Positions 38,472 to 49,855 of a stretch of 64,000 nucleotides of DNA are shown here, one piece after another. The DNA is from Pteria penguin (lineage: Eukaryota > Mollusca > Bivalvia > Pterioida > Pteriidae): positions 52,318,167-52,382,166 of the forward strand of contig CM068586.1 in the NCBI GenBank assembly GCA_035048485.1, written 5' to 3'. A program made the translations under genes and the position numbers. The notes beneath the pieces are model-generated. The model was not told where the DNA came from. It ran no database searches and saw only the letters and a list, made by a program, of their open reading frames with translations. The first letter of the stretch is position 1. Each line of letters starts with the position of its first letter.

Positions 38472-39120
38472 ATTACCATGGCTGGTGAGCCTAAGACAAT
38501 GCAGAACAAAAAGATATGAACATATAACAATTACTACAGGACAACTAGAGGAGAAAGACTATAGAGTCCTATTTAACAAAAGTATTTCACAAATCAAAAC
38601 CTAAATTTCATTTCCTTATGGAATGTAAATACATTACATTTGCCATTACTGCTTATCGATGTACATGTATACATATAACTATTCAATATTTATGCTAATA
38701 TATATGTTCTTGAAATAAATATATCTACAAAACAATATTATTATGTTGAGTTGGTCATCATGTAAGATTATGCCATATCATACCTAAACAGACAGACACA
38801 CATATAATTTCATGGTCACAATTAATCAAAAGATCATTCGATAATTGCTTTGAAACTCTCAAACAAATATCTCTATTGTCCTAGACAAAAGTTTTGAACA
38901 GAGCGAAACATTTATCATGTGTAATTTGTTTACACTGGATAAATAAAATTCAAGATGGCGGAATGAATCGATTTTCTAGCCGTATTAGACCGGTTATTAA
39001 AACACATTGTATAACATTATATGAGAAAGTCACTATTATAAAAAACTCTTTTACAGAACCCGGATTCATTTGACTTACATTTATTGATGTATTAATTGTT
39101 TTGTATATTCATTGATAATG

Positions 39121-39401
39121 GAAGCCGGTGTGGCCTAGTGGATAAGGTTCTCGGCTCGTGATCGAGAGGTCGCGGGTTCGACTCCCGCCCGGGGCACACC
39201 GGTGTTCTGTCTTTCCGATGAGACAGTAAAAACCGAGGTCCCGTGTCACGGTAGGCGTGGCACGTGAAAGATCCCTCACTGCTTCGGGTGGGTCCGTTGC
39301 AAAGGTCTAAATTTGTATGCAGTGCATCAGGCAGATGCCGTCACCATATACGTGAAATATTCGTGGAGTGACGTAAAACAATAATCAAACAAACAAACAA
39401 A
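39121..39401 (+). mobile_element. Complete tRNA-derived SINE, family 1, with 12-bp target duplication
   Basis: The head at 39,124-39,203 can still form a tRNA-like cloverleaf (GCCGGTG acceptor strand, TGGCCTAGTGG A box, GGGTTCGACTCCC T arm). The body carries GGGTGGGTCCGTTGCAAAGG and the tail is (CAAA)n. Flanked by TCATTGATAATG at 39,109-39,120 and 39,402-39,413. The best-preserved copy in the window. Confidence 0.92.
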
Positions 39402-39574
39402 TCATTGATAATGTTACCTTTTTCCAATGTTTACCTTAATTTTATCTCAATTATACATATTATTTATATACTTATATTTTGTTTAATAATTACTTATATG
39501 TCTATGTTGTACCTATAGGCCAGATAGGCCTTTGGATCTTTAATAAAAATAAACTATAATAATAAGCAAGCAGG

Positions 39575-39680
39575 GGAAGCTTACTCGTCCCAGGCAGCTA
39601 GTCTCACCTCAGTTTGGGATTCGCATTTGTCTAAATATGATATTTTAATCGACATTGTACTCTTATTCCATGGACTTCCA
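39575..39680 (+). repeat. Dispersed repeat, GGGAAGCTTACTCGTCCCAGG type
   Basis: Shares GACGCTTACTC.TCCCGG, TCTCACCTC and GCATTTGTCTGAATAT blocks with 60,541-60,660 and 60,757-60,900, and with the complement of 43,800-43,885. Probably part of a Penelope-like element terminus. Confidence 0.55.
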
Positions 39681-39965
39681 GATGCCGTTAACCTCTCGTT
39701 AACGTCGTTATTTACAGATCACTATATAACCCCGACGGTGCATGCACATATCACTATATAACCGGTCAGAACCGGTATGATCCGGTTCAAAAGTGATCTA
39801 GAGAGACGTCCCTGACTACTTGTAACAACTGAGAGATAATTTCATAACAATATCAAAATCTGAGTCTAGTCCACGTTATCAAATTCTTCTTAATGTAGTA
39901 GACGTGCGACCGATTTTATCAACATTACTGAATTCCGTCAGCTATAAGGGGATTTGATGAATATA

Positions 39966-40216
39966 TGTCGTCACTCCACGATTATTTCACGTATATGGTG
40001 ACTGTATCTGCCTGATGCATTGCATACACATTTCTACTTTTGCACGGACCCACCTGAAGCAGTGAGGGATCTTTTACGTGCCACGCCTACCGTGACACGG
40101 GGCCTCGGTTTTTATTGTCTCATCCGAAGGACAGAACACCGGTATGCCCAGAGCGGGAGTCGAACCCGGGACCTCTAGGTCATGAGTCGAGTATCTCATC
40201 CACAAGGCCACACCAC
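39966..40216 (-). mobile_element. tRNA-derived SINE, family 1
   Basis: Minus-strand copy from GTCGTCACTCCACG to the tRNA-like head ending GGCCACACC. Confidence 0.85.
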
Positions 40217-40454
40217 ATATATATTATATATATTTTATATAATGATTAACATCACTGTCTAAACTTCGTTATCCATTTTATACCAATGCATGTATCACCC
40301 ATATTGATACAAGTCGTGATAAGAAAATGTATTGCGTAACTAAATAAATGATGAATAGATAAATAAATAATTAAATAAATAAATAATGAATATTAAATAA
40401 TTAAGTAGTATTACGTGTATTATTGTGATATTCTTATTTATCATAAGTTTAGTT

Positions 40455-40760
40455 TTCAGTGCTTTTGTACTGACGGTATACATTTCAGTGCTTTTTTACT
40501 GACATGAGATATATACTTAAAAATTTCCGTCATGAAATTATGCAAATCACTCTAAAACTAAGGAGTATCTCCCTCATGCATAGCTCTGTCCTTAGATTGA
40601 TTCTTTGGTTCACTTTTCCGGTCATTTTGGTTTTAATACTGCTTTGGTTCAAATATTTATATAATATGAGAATTCCAACCATTCGGCCACGAGCATCACT
40701 GAAGAGACATAAGTTGTCGAAATGCGCATCTGGTGCACAAAATTAGAAGGTATATATGTT
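40455..40760 (+). mobile_element. Penelope-like element terminus with hammerhead-like core
   Basis: Repeated at 49,600-49,855. Contains CTGAAGA (40,699-40,705), a GACATAAGTTGTC stem-loop, GAAA (40,719-40,722) and a TGCGC/GTGCA stem-loop, arranged as in hammerhead ribozymes known from Penelope-like elements. The expected UH cleavage dinucleotide after the last stem is not seen. The 80-codon open frame here is probably incidental. Confidence 0.5.
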
Positions 40761-41404
40761 TTATATTTATTATTTATATTAGAACTATAATGTGTTTTAT
40801 TGAAAAAGTAATATACGGGTCTTTTATCATTATTTGGGGTGGAGGGTGGGGTGGTAGCGGTTGAGGTGGGTCGAAATTATTTGTCCGGTATAGCCGATTC
40901 CTACAGGGTACATAAAAAGCTGAAATATTGTAAAGAATTGAAGGAAAATAGAATGTACACAACTCATATTTCATCTATGTATGCTTCTCCAGTGAATTAA
41001 AATGCTGAAATTCATATAATTACAATAATAATATAATGTATGACTGAACATACGCATTACGCTTACGATAAAACCAAAGTCATACCTCTGTTACATTCGG
41101 AATGTTTAGAATATTTCTTATTAAAAAATCGGGCGGTATGTAAAACTCGAAGCGGAAGCGTATAGCTGAAAAACTCCATTTTGCAAAGACACAAACCAAA
41201 ATATCTATGTATGAAATGTAACTATTTTGCTTCCGGCCATATAAACAATCATAGCTAGACAGACAAAGTGCCTCAGGCACGTATCCAGGGACGGACGGAA
41301 CTGCATCCACTTTGAGAATAATAACCAAATTTGTTTTCTGTGGTGGCCAAAGGGTAGGTGGAAAAGTGTTCACATAAGACAGGTGGCTGTTAGTATAGGT
41401 TAAT

Positions 41405-41935
41405 TAAGAAAAAAGAGGAGTTACCGGCTCAGTTATGTGGCAGAAGTCACCATGAATATAAATAATATAATAGAACATTTAACACATTACAAAAATATTT
41501 GATTGTAGTGCAATTACGATACCGACTTAGGACGGTCATTTAATTTGACAAAAGCCAAACAAATGGTGTGGTGAACCGGTTTACGGGCCCACCTTCCCAC
41601 TCACCGTAACAGCAGAACAATCAAAAGACGTACATTTAAAAATTTATAAATAATCCTCCATGTAAAGAACAAGGGTCAACAGGTATCGCATATTGAGAGG
41701 TCATAAAAATATAAACACGTAAGGTATTGTAAAACACATAATGGTATAAAAATATATGCGACATCAACATGATAAACCGTGCTCTGCCAGTCTGAAAGTG
41801 AGCTAAGACCCTAGATCTGTAGGAGTCCCGACTAACAGTCAGAGGGGACGAGGTTCAGGACCATGTCTCCTCTGAAAGAGGTTTGGACAAGGCCCGTCAT
41901 ATAGTCCCCACCGCCCTGTTAGTCAGCGTGCAAGA
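41405..41935 (-). mobile_element. Penelope-like element 3' region
   Basis: About 530 bases nearly identical to 58,363-58,905, where the repeat continues into minus-strand reverse transcriptase. Landmarks: GAGTTACCGGCTCAGTTATG and AACCGGTTTACGGGCCCACC. Here the coding part is missing. Confidence 0.6.
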
Positions 41936-42417
41936 TACTAGCATCAAGGTTTGTAAAGAAAGTTGATTGCTTAATACAGGTGGGCTATATCACCTGAGGT
42001 CGGAAACCTGGTAGGAGTAGAGTCTGGACCCACTTTGAGATTAGAAAAAAATACTGTTTCAGGGCACTTTTTATTGCAAAATCAGGTAAAATACATTCAC
42101 CACATATTAAGTTCACCTCGGGGAAAACCCAAAACGGACCCTTCGTGATAAAATGAAACCGATGAATAAAAATGTTTGCACATGATTTGAAAAAATATAG
42201 ATTACCTAGAGACTTTCCTCATTTCTACCCATTCCCAGATTTTCCTATGCATTGAAAATTGTTCCAGCTTTTTTCGATGTTTTCCCGAGTCGAAAGCTAC
42301 CTTGCTCGAAGCTGGGCTGCGACCACAGAATGAGTGTGACTTTCATCTACGTCAAACTATAAAACTAGATTATAAAGTTCGTCCATAAGAATCGGAAAGA
42401 CTTGAAGGGTGGCTTTT

Positions 42418-42515
42418 GTCCTGTCTACTGGAGGTCTCATCACGATCACGTCCTGTCTACTGGAGGTCTCATCACGATCACGTCCTGTCTACTGGAGGCC
42501 TCATCACAATCACGT
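42418..42515. repeat. 32-bp tandem repeat, 3 copies
   Basis: CTGTCTACTGGAGGTCTCAT plus 12 more bases repeats at 42,421, 42,453 and 42,485. Confidence 0.9.
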
Positions 42516-43159
42516 CAATTCGTAGAAACCCATTATAAGATTTGCTTACAATAAATATGCATGTGATTATGGCTTGATTTATAAATATAAAAGGCCGGTT
42601 GACTTTTTCTTCAACCCCCCCCCCCCCTTCCCCATTTTGTAATATGCTAGATGGGGATTGTGGAAACAATCAGGGAATTGAACCCTGACTCCAATACTAC
42701 ATAACTTTGTCTCTTCATGAAATAAAAACAAATCTATTAATTGCTTCAATAATTTTCTCACTTGTGTTATCCCCTCACAATTGGTTTTAAATACCTCTCT
42801 CTCAACGTGAAGGAATAGTAGGCCTGTTTAATATCATCAAAAGCATAATCCAGGGAACCCGACTTAGCAATGAAGCAAGTAAACTAACCTGTTGATTTCA
42901 CGTGTTTTAAAAATACAGAATGAGGATTTGCATAGACTATGGTTTGTCATCAACTACACACGGTACTTTTAAGTGTAAAACCGAAGACGATGTAGAACTT
43001 TACAGACTTGTATCCCATTCTATATACTTTACAATGTGGAAAGAATACAAAACTTGACTTTAATGAATTGGTATCAAGGTATTTGATAAATGATAGATGT
43101 AGTTGGAAGAGAACGTATAAAGACTTTTAACTCAAACGTATGACAATATTATCATAAGA

Positions 43160-43300
43160 AGCAAAAAAAAAAAAAAAAAAAACAAACAAACCAAAGACAA
43201 AGAAAGACAACAACAACAACAACAACAAAAAAACAACCAAACAAACAAAATAAAAAAGAAAAAAAGAAAAAAGAAAAGAAAAAAAAAGAGAAAAGTATCA
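43160..43300. repeat. A-rich low-complexity tract
   Basis: Poly-A interrupted by CAA and GAA units; minus-strand Phe/Cys frames are artefacts. Confidence 0.9.
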
Positions 43301-43309
43301 ATCGTGATG

Positions 43310-43885
43310 TAGTTGAGAGACTGACTTAAGACCGTCAATTGAAATAACGCTGGTTACCCAATTGGTGTGGTTAATCGGTTTGCGGGCTCACCATCACACT
43401 TATTTCAACGACAGAACAATCAATGGACATACATTTAAAAATAGATTAACTATTCTACCTATGCGTAAATCAAAGACCAACCAGTTTGAGAAGTCTTAAA
43501 CATACACACACGAAATGTGTGTTATAATGGATAAACCATTAGTATTTAAAATATAAGAATGACGTCAATTTGAGACTACCATGCTCTGATCATATGAAAG
43601 CGAGTAAAGGTCTTTGTTCCAACGGAGTCCCGACTATCAGTCAAAGGGACAAGGCTGAGGACCTTATCTCCTCTGTGAAAGTTTATACTAGATCCGTCAT
43701 AGAGTCCCTACCTCTCTGTTAGTCACAGTGCAGCTCTCGGGGGAAAAGTATGTAAAGGGCAGTTGGGGGTCCAGTAATCATTGGTAACACCTTGTCTTAG
43801 AAAATCTTTGAGTCATATTCAGCCAATGCGAACCCCAATTAAATCGAGGTGAGACCAGGTTACCAGGAGTAGTAAGCGTTCCCTG
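43310..43885 (-). mobile_element. Diverged copy of the Penelope-like 3' region
   Basis: Aligns in order with 41,500-41,935 (ACCCAATTGGTGTGG, TTTGCGGGCTCACC, GAGTCCCGACTATCAGTC, CTCTGTTAGTCA). 43,800-43,885 carries the complement of the GGGGTTTGC..CTCACC repeat. Confidence 0.55.
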
Positions 43886-44124
43886 GATGCATGCAACATC
43901 CGTCGCAAAAGTCCTGCAATAACTTTTCAAATCGAGAAGTAATAGACCTGTAAAAGTTTCCTAAAGTTTTTCTGAGTTTATAGTATCTGTATTCATGAGT
44001 CAAAAGTTTAGACGTAATTTGCATATTTTTGTTATGAAAACAAATAAAATCATGCAGGCATTAACAAATCGAATCCATTTGGGAATATTAATAACAGATG
44101 ATGAGAGTATGAAAACATCGGTAT

Positions 44125-44400
44125 TTAACCATGGAAAATAAAAATAGGAAATCCGAAATCTTCAAGTTTGTCGTCATTACGAGCGAATATATAGTTTCTA
44201 TCAATAATCATGATATTAAGGTCCGAAAATTGTGATTCCTTATTAGAATTGTTGGCTTTATTGAGTTGAAGTTCCGGAGGATAGATGTCTTTAATGTATA
44301 TTTTCATGGTAAGTATATCATTTTGATATCTACATTTGTTGTTAAACTTATCAAAAATGTAAAATACAAAAGTAACTGGTGTCACATGACAATGACACTA
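44125..44400 (-). pseudogene. Penelope-like reverse transcriptase fragment
   Basis: Minus strand reads FDKFNNKCRYQNDILTM, then IYPPELQLNKANNS, ESQFSDLNIMI and EDFGFPIFIF. These match the RT region around the R-Y-x-D-D-I-L active site of Penelope-like elements; here D-D has become N-D, and the piece is short. Confidence 0.6.
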
Positions 44401-45149
44401 ACAACAATGTACCACAGTAGACATTCACGGATCCCTGAATTCAAAGGTAGGACCAGGGGCCCGGGAGGAGTTAGCGTCTCCTGTTTGGCAAGCCACACCC
44501 GCGGTGAATGCTTTTACATACAAACGAAACAAATATAATTCAACACTGTATATATACATGAATGTTAACAAACACTGTGTAGAAAGTGTCACCGCCACAT
44601 AACATCAGGAAAAGGGTACAATAATATAAAATCGTTTTGATTTTTGAAGTCCTTTTCACAGCAAAGCAAAAACAGGTCTGCCACAAGAGAGGCGCTGTTT
44701 GAATTCCTACTATGTATCTATATATTTTGCCGGTAAATAGCACATAAAAATTATCAAATTTACTATACCCACAGAGCCTTGGATACTTTTCTCGCATATA
44801 CTTCTCAAGGGCGTATGATATGAGCCGAGGGTGAGTTAATGTGTGCTTTCATGTTTGAACTACACTATTAGGGAAGTGGGAAAAAGACATTAGTCCTCTT
44901 TGCGTTAATTGTGATCTTGTAAGTCATGTGTGCGCAATAACTCTTCTGGACAGTTAGTTCCCAACCTGAACTGATCTCTTATAATTGTTGAGCAATGTTA
45001 AACATAGAATGGCTACTGCACATACACAAATTGGAAGACACAAGCGCGGATCCAATGGGGGCCGGACCTAACTTGAAAATTCGGCGAAAATGACTGACAT
45101 TGTTATTCTACCATGTGAAATAAGTAATTTTACAGACAAAACATGGATG

Positions 45150-45601
45150 GACCCTCTTTAGGTAAATTCTTTGGGGTCGACACCGTCTCGACAAAATTTC
45201 TGGATCCTCGTTGGAGATTGCAGTTATCCTGAAGAGGTTTATAGTCTACAATACAAGGTATGGGGTAAACAGATAACTCATACAATATACGGTAACTTAT
45301 AACACATTACCGTATCTATCAACAAGGACGTTCACGTATGTTATATTGTGGGTAAGAAAACTCGTATTATTCAATACAAAATGAAAATTAATTCAACAAA
45401 TACATAGTTATCTGAGAAATATTTATTTAACATGTCATTTTTAAATTCATTTCTATCAGATTTCAGAAGCAATCGATTTTCGAAGGTGAATAATCTGCCT
45501 ACCGTGTACATGTACTTTTATCTCAAATCAAATATGTATTCAAAAATAATTAATAATACTGCGATTCCTTTTAGATTCAAATCTTACTATGCATCTGTGA
45601 A
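45150..45601 (+). promoter_or_regulatory. Conserved leader and 5'UTR intron of B-box/propeller copy 2
   Basis: Blocks shared with copies 3 and 5: AACAAGGACGTTCACG (45,320-45,336) followed by a donor-like GGTAAG at about 45,353, and the acceptor-like GCGATTCCTTTTAG at 45,561-45,574, 27 bases before the ATG. This suggests a non-coding first exon. The shared upstream block starts at least 170 bases earlier. Confidence 0.5.
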
Positions 45602-46738
45602 ATGTCTGCCCAGTATTGCCATCCCTGCTTAAAACGAAGACAACATTTAGCCATCTACTCCTTTTGTTACGAATGTCGAGAATTCCATTGCAAGGCATGT
45701 TCTGACATCCATCTGACTTTTAAGTCGTCAGAAGATCACAACATAATTAAACTTCTCCTACCGGCAATTACCCCGTCAGTCAATAATGAGGACGAATGCG
45801 CTTCTGATTTTCTGGCAACAGAATACGCGGCGCAGGTGGCCTTGGATAGCAGGCGTAACGAAGGGCAAAGCGGACGTCCAACTTTACCAAGAAGTGACAA
45901 GAAATCGAGGAAACATGCTGATCCTGGTAACCTGAAAGCCAAACACTGCAGAGACATCAGTGTTAAAAGGTTTATAGATAAAAAGGAGGTTAAGGTTCGT
46001 GGTGTATTGTCTGTAGCTGGTAAAGTCGTCGTAGTAGATGATAATAACGAGATGCTCAAGTTGTTTGATCATAGCGGAACTTACCTGTCATCTACTCCTC
46101 TCAAGGCTTCTACATGGGGGATCACACGCGTTAGTGGCGACACATTGGCTACATGCGGGTACGGTAACAAAATATACCTATGGAATATATACGGACAAAC
46201 AGTAACATGTAGTGACGTTACATATCACGTCAACTATATGGCGTACGGTATCCACTATAACCAGACATACTACTGCGTGTTACACAGTGACGACGATATC
46301 ATTACCATATTGGAGAGGCAGGGGAGAAACGTCAGGTACATCACAATCAAGGAAGCGTGCGGGAAGAAGATAGAGTTCGGGTATGATATTTATATGGATC
46401 AGAAGTCCCATGCCATATACGTGCCGTGCCTATATGACAGTAGTGGAGTACTATGTGTGTCTGTGGAAGGCGAGGTGCAATGGTTTATTCCCCTGTCAGG
46501 TCAACCCTGGGGTATAACGGGGATACGCGGCGTCTTGTGTGTAGCTGATTCCATCGGTGAATGTTTACATTTATTATCAAAAGCGGGGAAGTATGAGCGC
46601 AAACTGCTGGAGAAGACTGATTTTAATTGCATGTCTGGGTATATATACTATGACGGACAAAAAGAAAAGTTATATATCAGCTTCCTTTCCACTACAGAGA
46701 AACGTGACGTAATATTCGTGTACTCTGTCACGTGTTAA
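45602..46738 (+). CDS. B-box zinc finger / beta-propeller protein, copy 2, intact
   Basis: 378 codons without introns. The N-terminus has a B-box-type zinc finger with C6-x2-C9, C22-x2-C25, C30-x2-C33, H37 and H46. Residues ~50-135 are a polar linker (SDKKSRKHADPG). Residues ~135-378 form repeated beta-propeller blades of NHL type: GVLSVAGKVVVVDDNNEMLK LF, TWGITRVSGDTLATCG, GVLCVSVEGEVQWF, GITGIRGVLCVADSIGECL, KLYISF..VIFVYSV. This layout recalls the C-terminal part of TRIM-NHL E3 ligases, but there is no RING domain and no coiled coil is evident, so ligase activity cannot be assumed. Likely role: protein or RNA binding, possibly immune-related given tandem expansion (inference). ATG chosen because all copies align there. 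Confidence 0.88.
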   Translation: MSAQYCHPCLKRRQHLAIYSFCYECREFHCKACSDIHLTFKSSEDHNIIKLLLPAITPSVNNEDECASDFLATEYAAQVALDSRRNEGQSGRPTLPRSDKKSRKHADPGNLKAKHCRDISVKRFIDKKEVKVRGVLSVAGKVVVVDDNNEMLKLFDHSGTYLSSTPLKASTWGITRVSGDTLATCGYGNKIYLWNIYGQTVTCSDVTYHVNYMAYGIHYNQTYYCVLHSDDDIITILERQGRNVRYITIKEACGKKIEFGYDIYMDQKSHAIYVPCLYDSSGVLCVSVEGEVQWFIPLSGQPWGITGIRGVLCVADSIGECLHLLSKAGKYERKLLEKTDFNCMSGYIYYDGQKEKLYISFLSTTEKRDVIFVYSVTC

Positions 46739-47229
46739 ACCGTTGTAGTTATCTTACTATGCGTGTCATAAAATGAGAATTAGGTTAGATTACTGAGCTG
46801 CTAAAACGTTTATTTAAAAGTCGAATGGGCTCTCTTATTGCATATGCAAACAATGCAAAGGAGAGGGGCTATGGGGTCTTAATGGGGTGCTTCAATGTTC
46901 GGGTATTTTTCTTCTGCTGTTTGTGGGTTGTTTTTTTTTTTCCTTTTAGGCTTGGTGTTGTTATTTTGTTTGTTTGTTTTATTTTAAAATTTTATTTCAT
47001 CATTGGGAAGGGGGCTAGTATTAATAACTGTAAATTTTCCCTTACTTTAAAGATTCAAATTAGTAATCTTATTGTTTTTACATGGGAAGAAAGATGTTTA
47101 GAGTGTCTGAGCAGATTATGCCTCTTGTTTGCAGATTTTGTCATTTTTGTGCATTTTCATAAAACTTTCCAGAAACGTTTCGTGTTAAATTTCCTTGACC
47201 TCTTGTCTTGAAAAAGTTATTGGTCTTTG
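46739..47229. other. 3' flank of copy 2
   Basis: Shares segments with the 3' flanks of copies 4 and 5 (for example TTTTGTGCATTTTCATA at about 47,146), showing that duplication units extended beyond the coding region. No further gene. Confidence 0.5.
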
Positions 47230-48770
47230 TTCTGTGTATGTAGGATTATTTATAAATTTTCAATTTTCAAGTTTGTCTATAACTTCATGAGAATTTTTAA
47301 TTGACCAAAGGTAATTGATGTTACTATTATGAAATGCGACATCACAATATTTGATAATATGATCTTTTATAGCAGTTAGTGCAGGCGTAATATGTTGCGA
47401 TAGTACCGTAGTAGAGCAGTGGCTAGAATTAGATATGAAACGTGATTTATATGGACTTTTATGTAGTTTTGGGAGCCAATATATGGTTGGTAGATCAGAT
47501 TTATCAGTTTTAATTTTGAATTCGGACATGGTCATGAGGAGAGCATGCAAGGTGCTGTCTTTTGAGGTAGGGCTTTCCACATATGTATGAGTGGAGTTTA
47601 ATTCGTTTTTAAGTACTTCAATATAATATAGTTTTTAAACAACTATTATGTTATCACCTGCTTTATCAGCAGGAACAAATAGATATTTAGCATGGAAGTC
47701 AGCTATCCTCCTTTTAATAGAATTTGCCGTCAATGTATCAGGCTGTTGAAATAAATGCGGATTTTCCGTAAAGTTCATCATACGGATATCGACAATTTTA
47801 AAAATCTTGTATTTCCAATCATTAAGAGCATGAACCTTTACCTGTTCTTTTTTTACACCAACGTTTACAATATGTAGTTAAAGCATCTTCTATAACGTCA
47901 CGGCATTTTTTTTTTGAAATCTATCCTGGACGGTAACCTATATTTAGGTCCTTTTCCAAAAAGGGTACGCAATTTCTTGTCCAAAATACAGTTTAGGTCA
48001 CCAGTAATAATATGTCCTGCCGGTTTATAAAGATATTAGAATTTTCACAAGAACACGACGAGAAAAAAAAAGAGTCTGAAATAACAGGGTTAGATGGAAC
48101 TCTATTGTGATTTAAAATAAGATTTTTTTATAGGCTTTTTGTACTGGTAACAAAGAAGTGGAGGTCCTAAATTCTCAAAATATTGGGGGATTTTAGATTG
48201 TGACTCTATGATTACGGAAAATATTAGAAATGTTAAGTAGACCGAAGCCTTTATTAATAAATTAAATTTTGAGAAATTGCTGCTTGGGTGGAAGAAACGG
48301 AATACGAGGAAATAGTTTATTATATGAAAATAAAATAATCAATTTGAGTTTATATCAATCAGAATTGCGTAAACTTATAAGATCAGCTTCGTCTAGGATA
48401 GGTTTCAATTTATTTACCGGAATAGAGGATAGTGCATGCAAAAGTTCATGACGGCCATTATTTTTGCGATAAATAGAAGACCGTCTAATGACCTATTTAA
48501 ACGATTATGTTTTCTGATGTTACGATTACGGCGACGACCATGTGACCTACGTTTTCTAATAGTATTATGTCTTAATGTAAAAATATTGATCTTATTCTGA
48601 TGAGAAGAAATATTACCTTGTCGATATATTTGGTCATTGAAACCGAGAGGTATGGGGTTTGTAGTTGTTTAATCCAGTAGAGCTCGGCTTCCAAAAGTCG
48701 TTTTTTAACATCTGATTTCGTATCACCTGGTAATTTAGAAATATTTTCTACTGGAGTTATTTTCACATTG
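47230..48770 (-). pseudogene. Decayed Penelope-like element, RT N-terminal half and upstream part
   Basis: Minus-strand frames: at 48,572-48,766 LLEAELYWIKQLQTPY; at ~47,640-47,700 VPADKAGDNIIVV; at 47,260-47,580 LPTIYWLPKLHKSPYKSRFI, then SSHCSTTVLS and YLWSIKNSHEVIDKL. All are signatures of Penelope-like reverse transcriptases. Multiple frameshifts and stops separate them. Confidence 0.75.
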
Positions 48771-48810
48771 TTAATATTATGTTGGTATTTATTAAAATAT
48801 TGTTAATATT

Positions 48811-49060
48811 ATGTTAGTATTTATTAAATTTTATACAAAGGCACAACTTTTTACTAAAATCATTCAGGTAGTCCATCAGTGTGACTGCAAGAAAAAATTA
48901 CTCAACAACCCCCAAAGAAAAGAAAAATTATATGTTCATGTGGAGAGGAGGCAGATGATGATAATGGTGTGGTGTGTGATACATGTGTCATGTAGTTCCA
49001 TGACAAATGTGTAACAATTCCTGTTGCAGCGTTATAGAACGCTGAAGAGCCATGTTCGCC
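48811..49060 (+). pseudogene. Degenerate PHD-finger ORF of a mobile element
   Basis: The DNA aligns with 58,037-58,260. Frameshifted pieces retain CSCGEEADDDNGVVCDTC-like codons (ATGTGGAGAGGAGGCAGATG), then a stop. Probably an element-encoded PHD protein. Confidence 0.5.
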
Positions 49061-49489
49061 AAAATTCATAAGTTAATAGAAAAATAGTAAATACATAACA
49101 TGCTGCTGAATGATCGTCGTTCAAAACCTTTTGTCACGTTGAAAACGTGTTCTTAGTAACTTTGGATTTTCGGCCAAAATGACTAAGAAATATTGCGTTT
49201 CAGCTAGTTTGTATGATAGGCTCTGAGGCGGTTCTAATATTGTAAATATAAATCCAACATAGCACCTGAATGTAAGGAGGTTGCGCAGGAAATGATGGCA
49301 TTATTTTGAAGACGTGAGCGGTTAAACAGCTTAAAGTAAGTTTTGTCACTTTAAATTTAACATCCATAAGGTATCATAAAAGAGAAAACAGAAGAAATCT
49401 GACAAAGCTGCATGGCACAAATCACCAAGGACATGCATACAAAACATGATAATATTAGACTATACAAGGAAAAAGGACATTACGAAAAT

Positions 49490-49855
49490 ATTCAATTGTG
49501 CTGCGGTTACGATACCGACGTAGGTCGGTCAATTGCAGTAACAAACGTCACTCAATTGGTGTGGTTAACCGGTTAACGAGCGCCCATAAATCAAATTTTC
49601 AGTGCTTTTGTACCGACGAGAAATATATACTTTAAAAAGTTCAGTTATGAAACTTAAATTACTCTAAAACGAAGCAGTATTTATCACATGGATTGACTAA
49701 TTGATTCACTTTTTCGGCCATTTTGCTTTTTAATTTGCTCTTCAAATATTTATATAACCTGAGATTTTCAAACATTCGGACATGAGCATTACTGAAGAGA
49801 CATAAGTTGTCGAGATGCGCATCTGGTGCACAAAATCATAACGTATATATGTTCC
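49490..49855. mobile_element. Penelope-like terminal repeats
   Basis: 49,490-49,590 resembles the AACCGGTT region of 41.5 and 58.5 kb. 49,600-49,855 is a second copy of the 40,455-40,760 terminus, with a mutated hammerhead-like core (GAGA in place of GAAA at 49,812). Confidence 0.55.

Noticed and set aside
39124..39203. A tRNA gene (Thr-like anticodon CGT)
   Set aside because: The cloverleaf continues directly into a SINE body with tail and target duplication, so it is a SINE head.
40504..40746. An 80-residue hydrophobic ORF
   Set aside because: Lies inside a repeated Penelope-like terminus; the paralogous copy at 49.6 kb is not open.
43132..43338. Phe/Cys-rich minus-strand protein
   Set aside because: Translation of an A-rich low-complexity tract.
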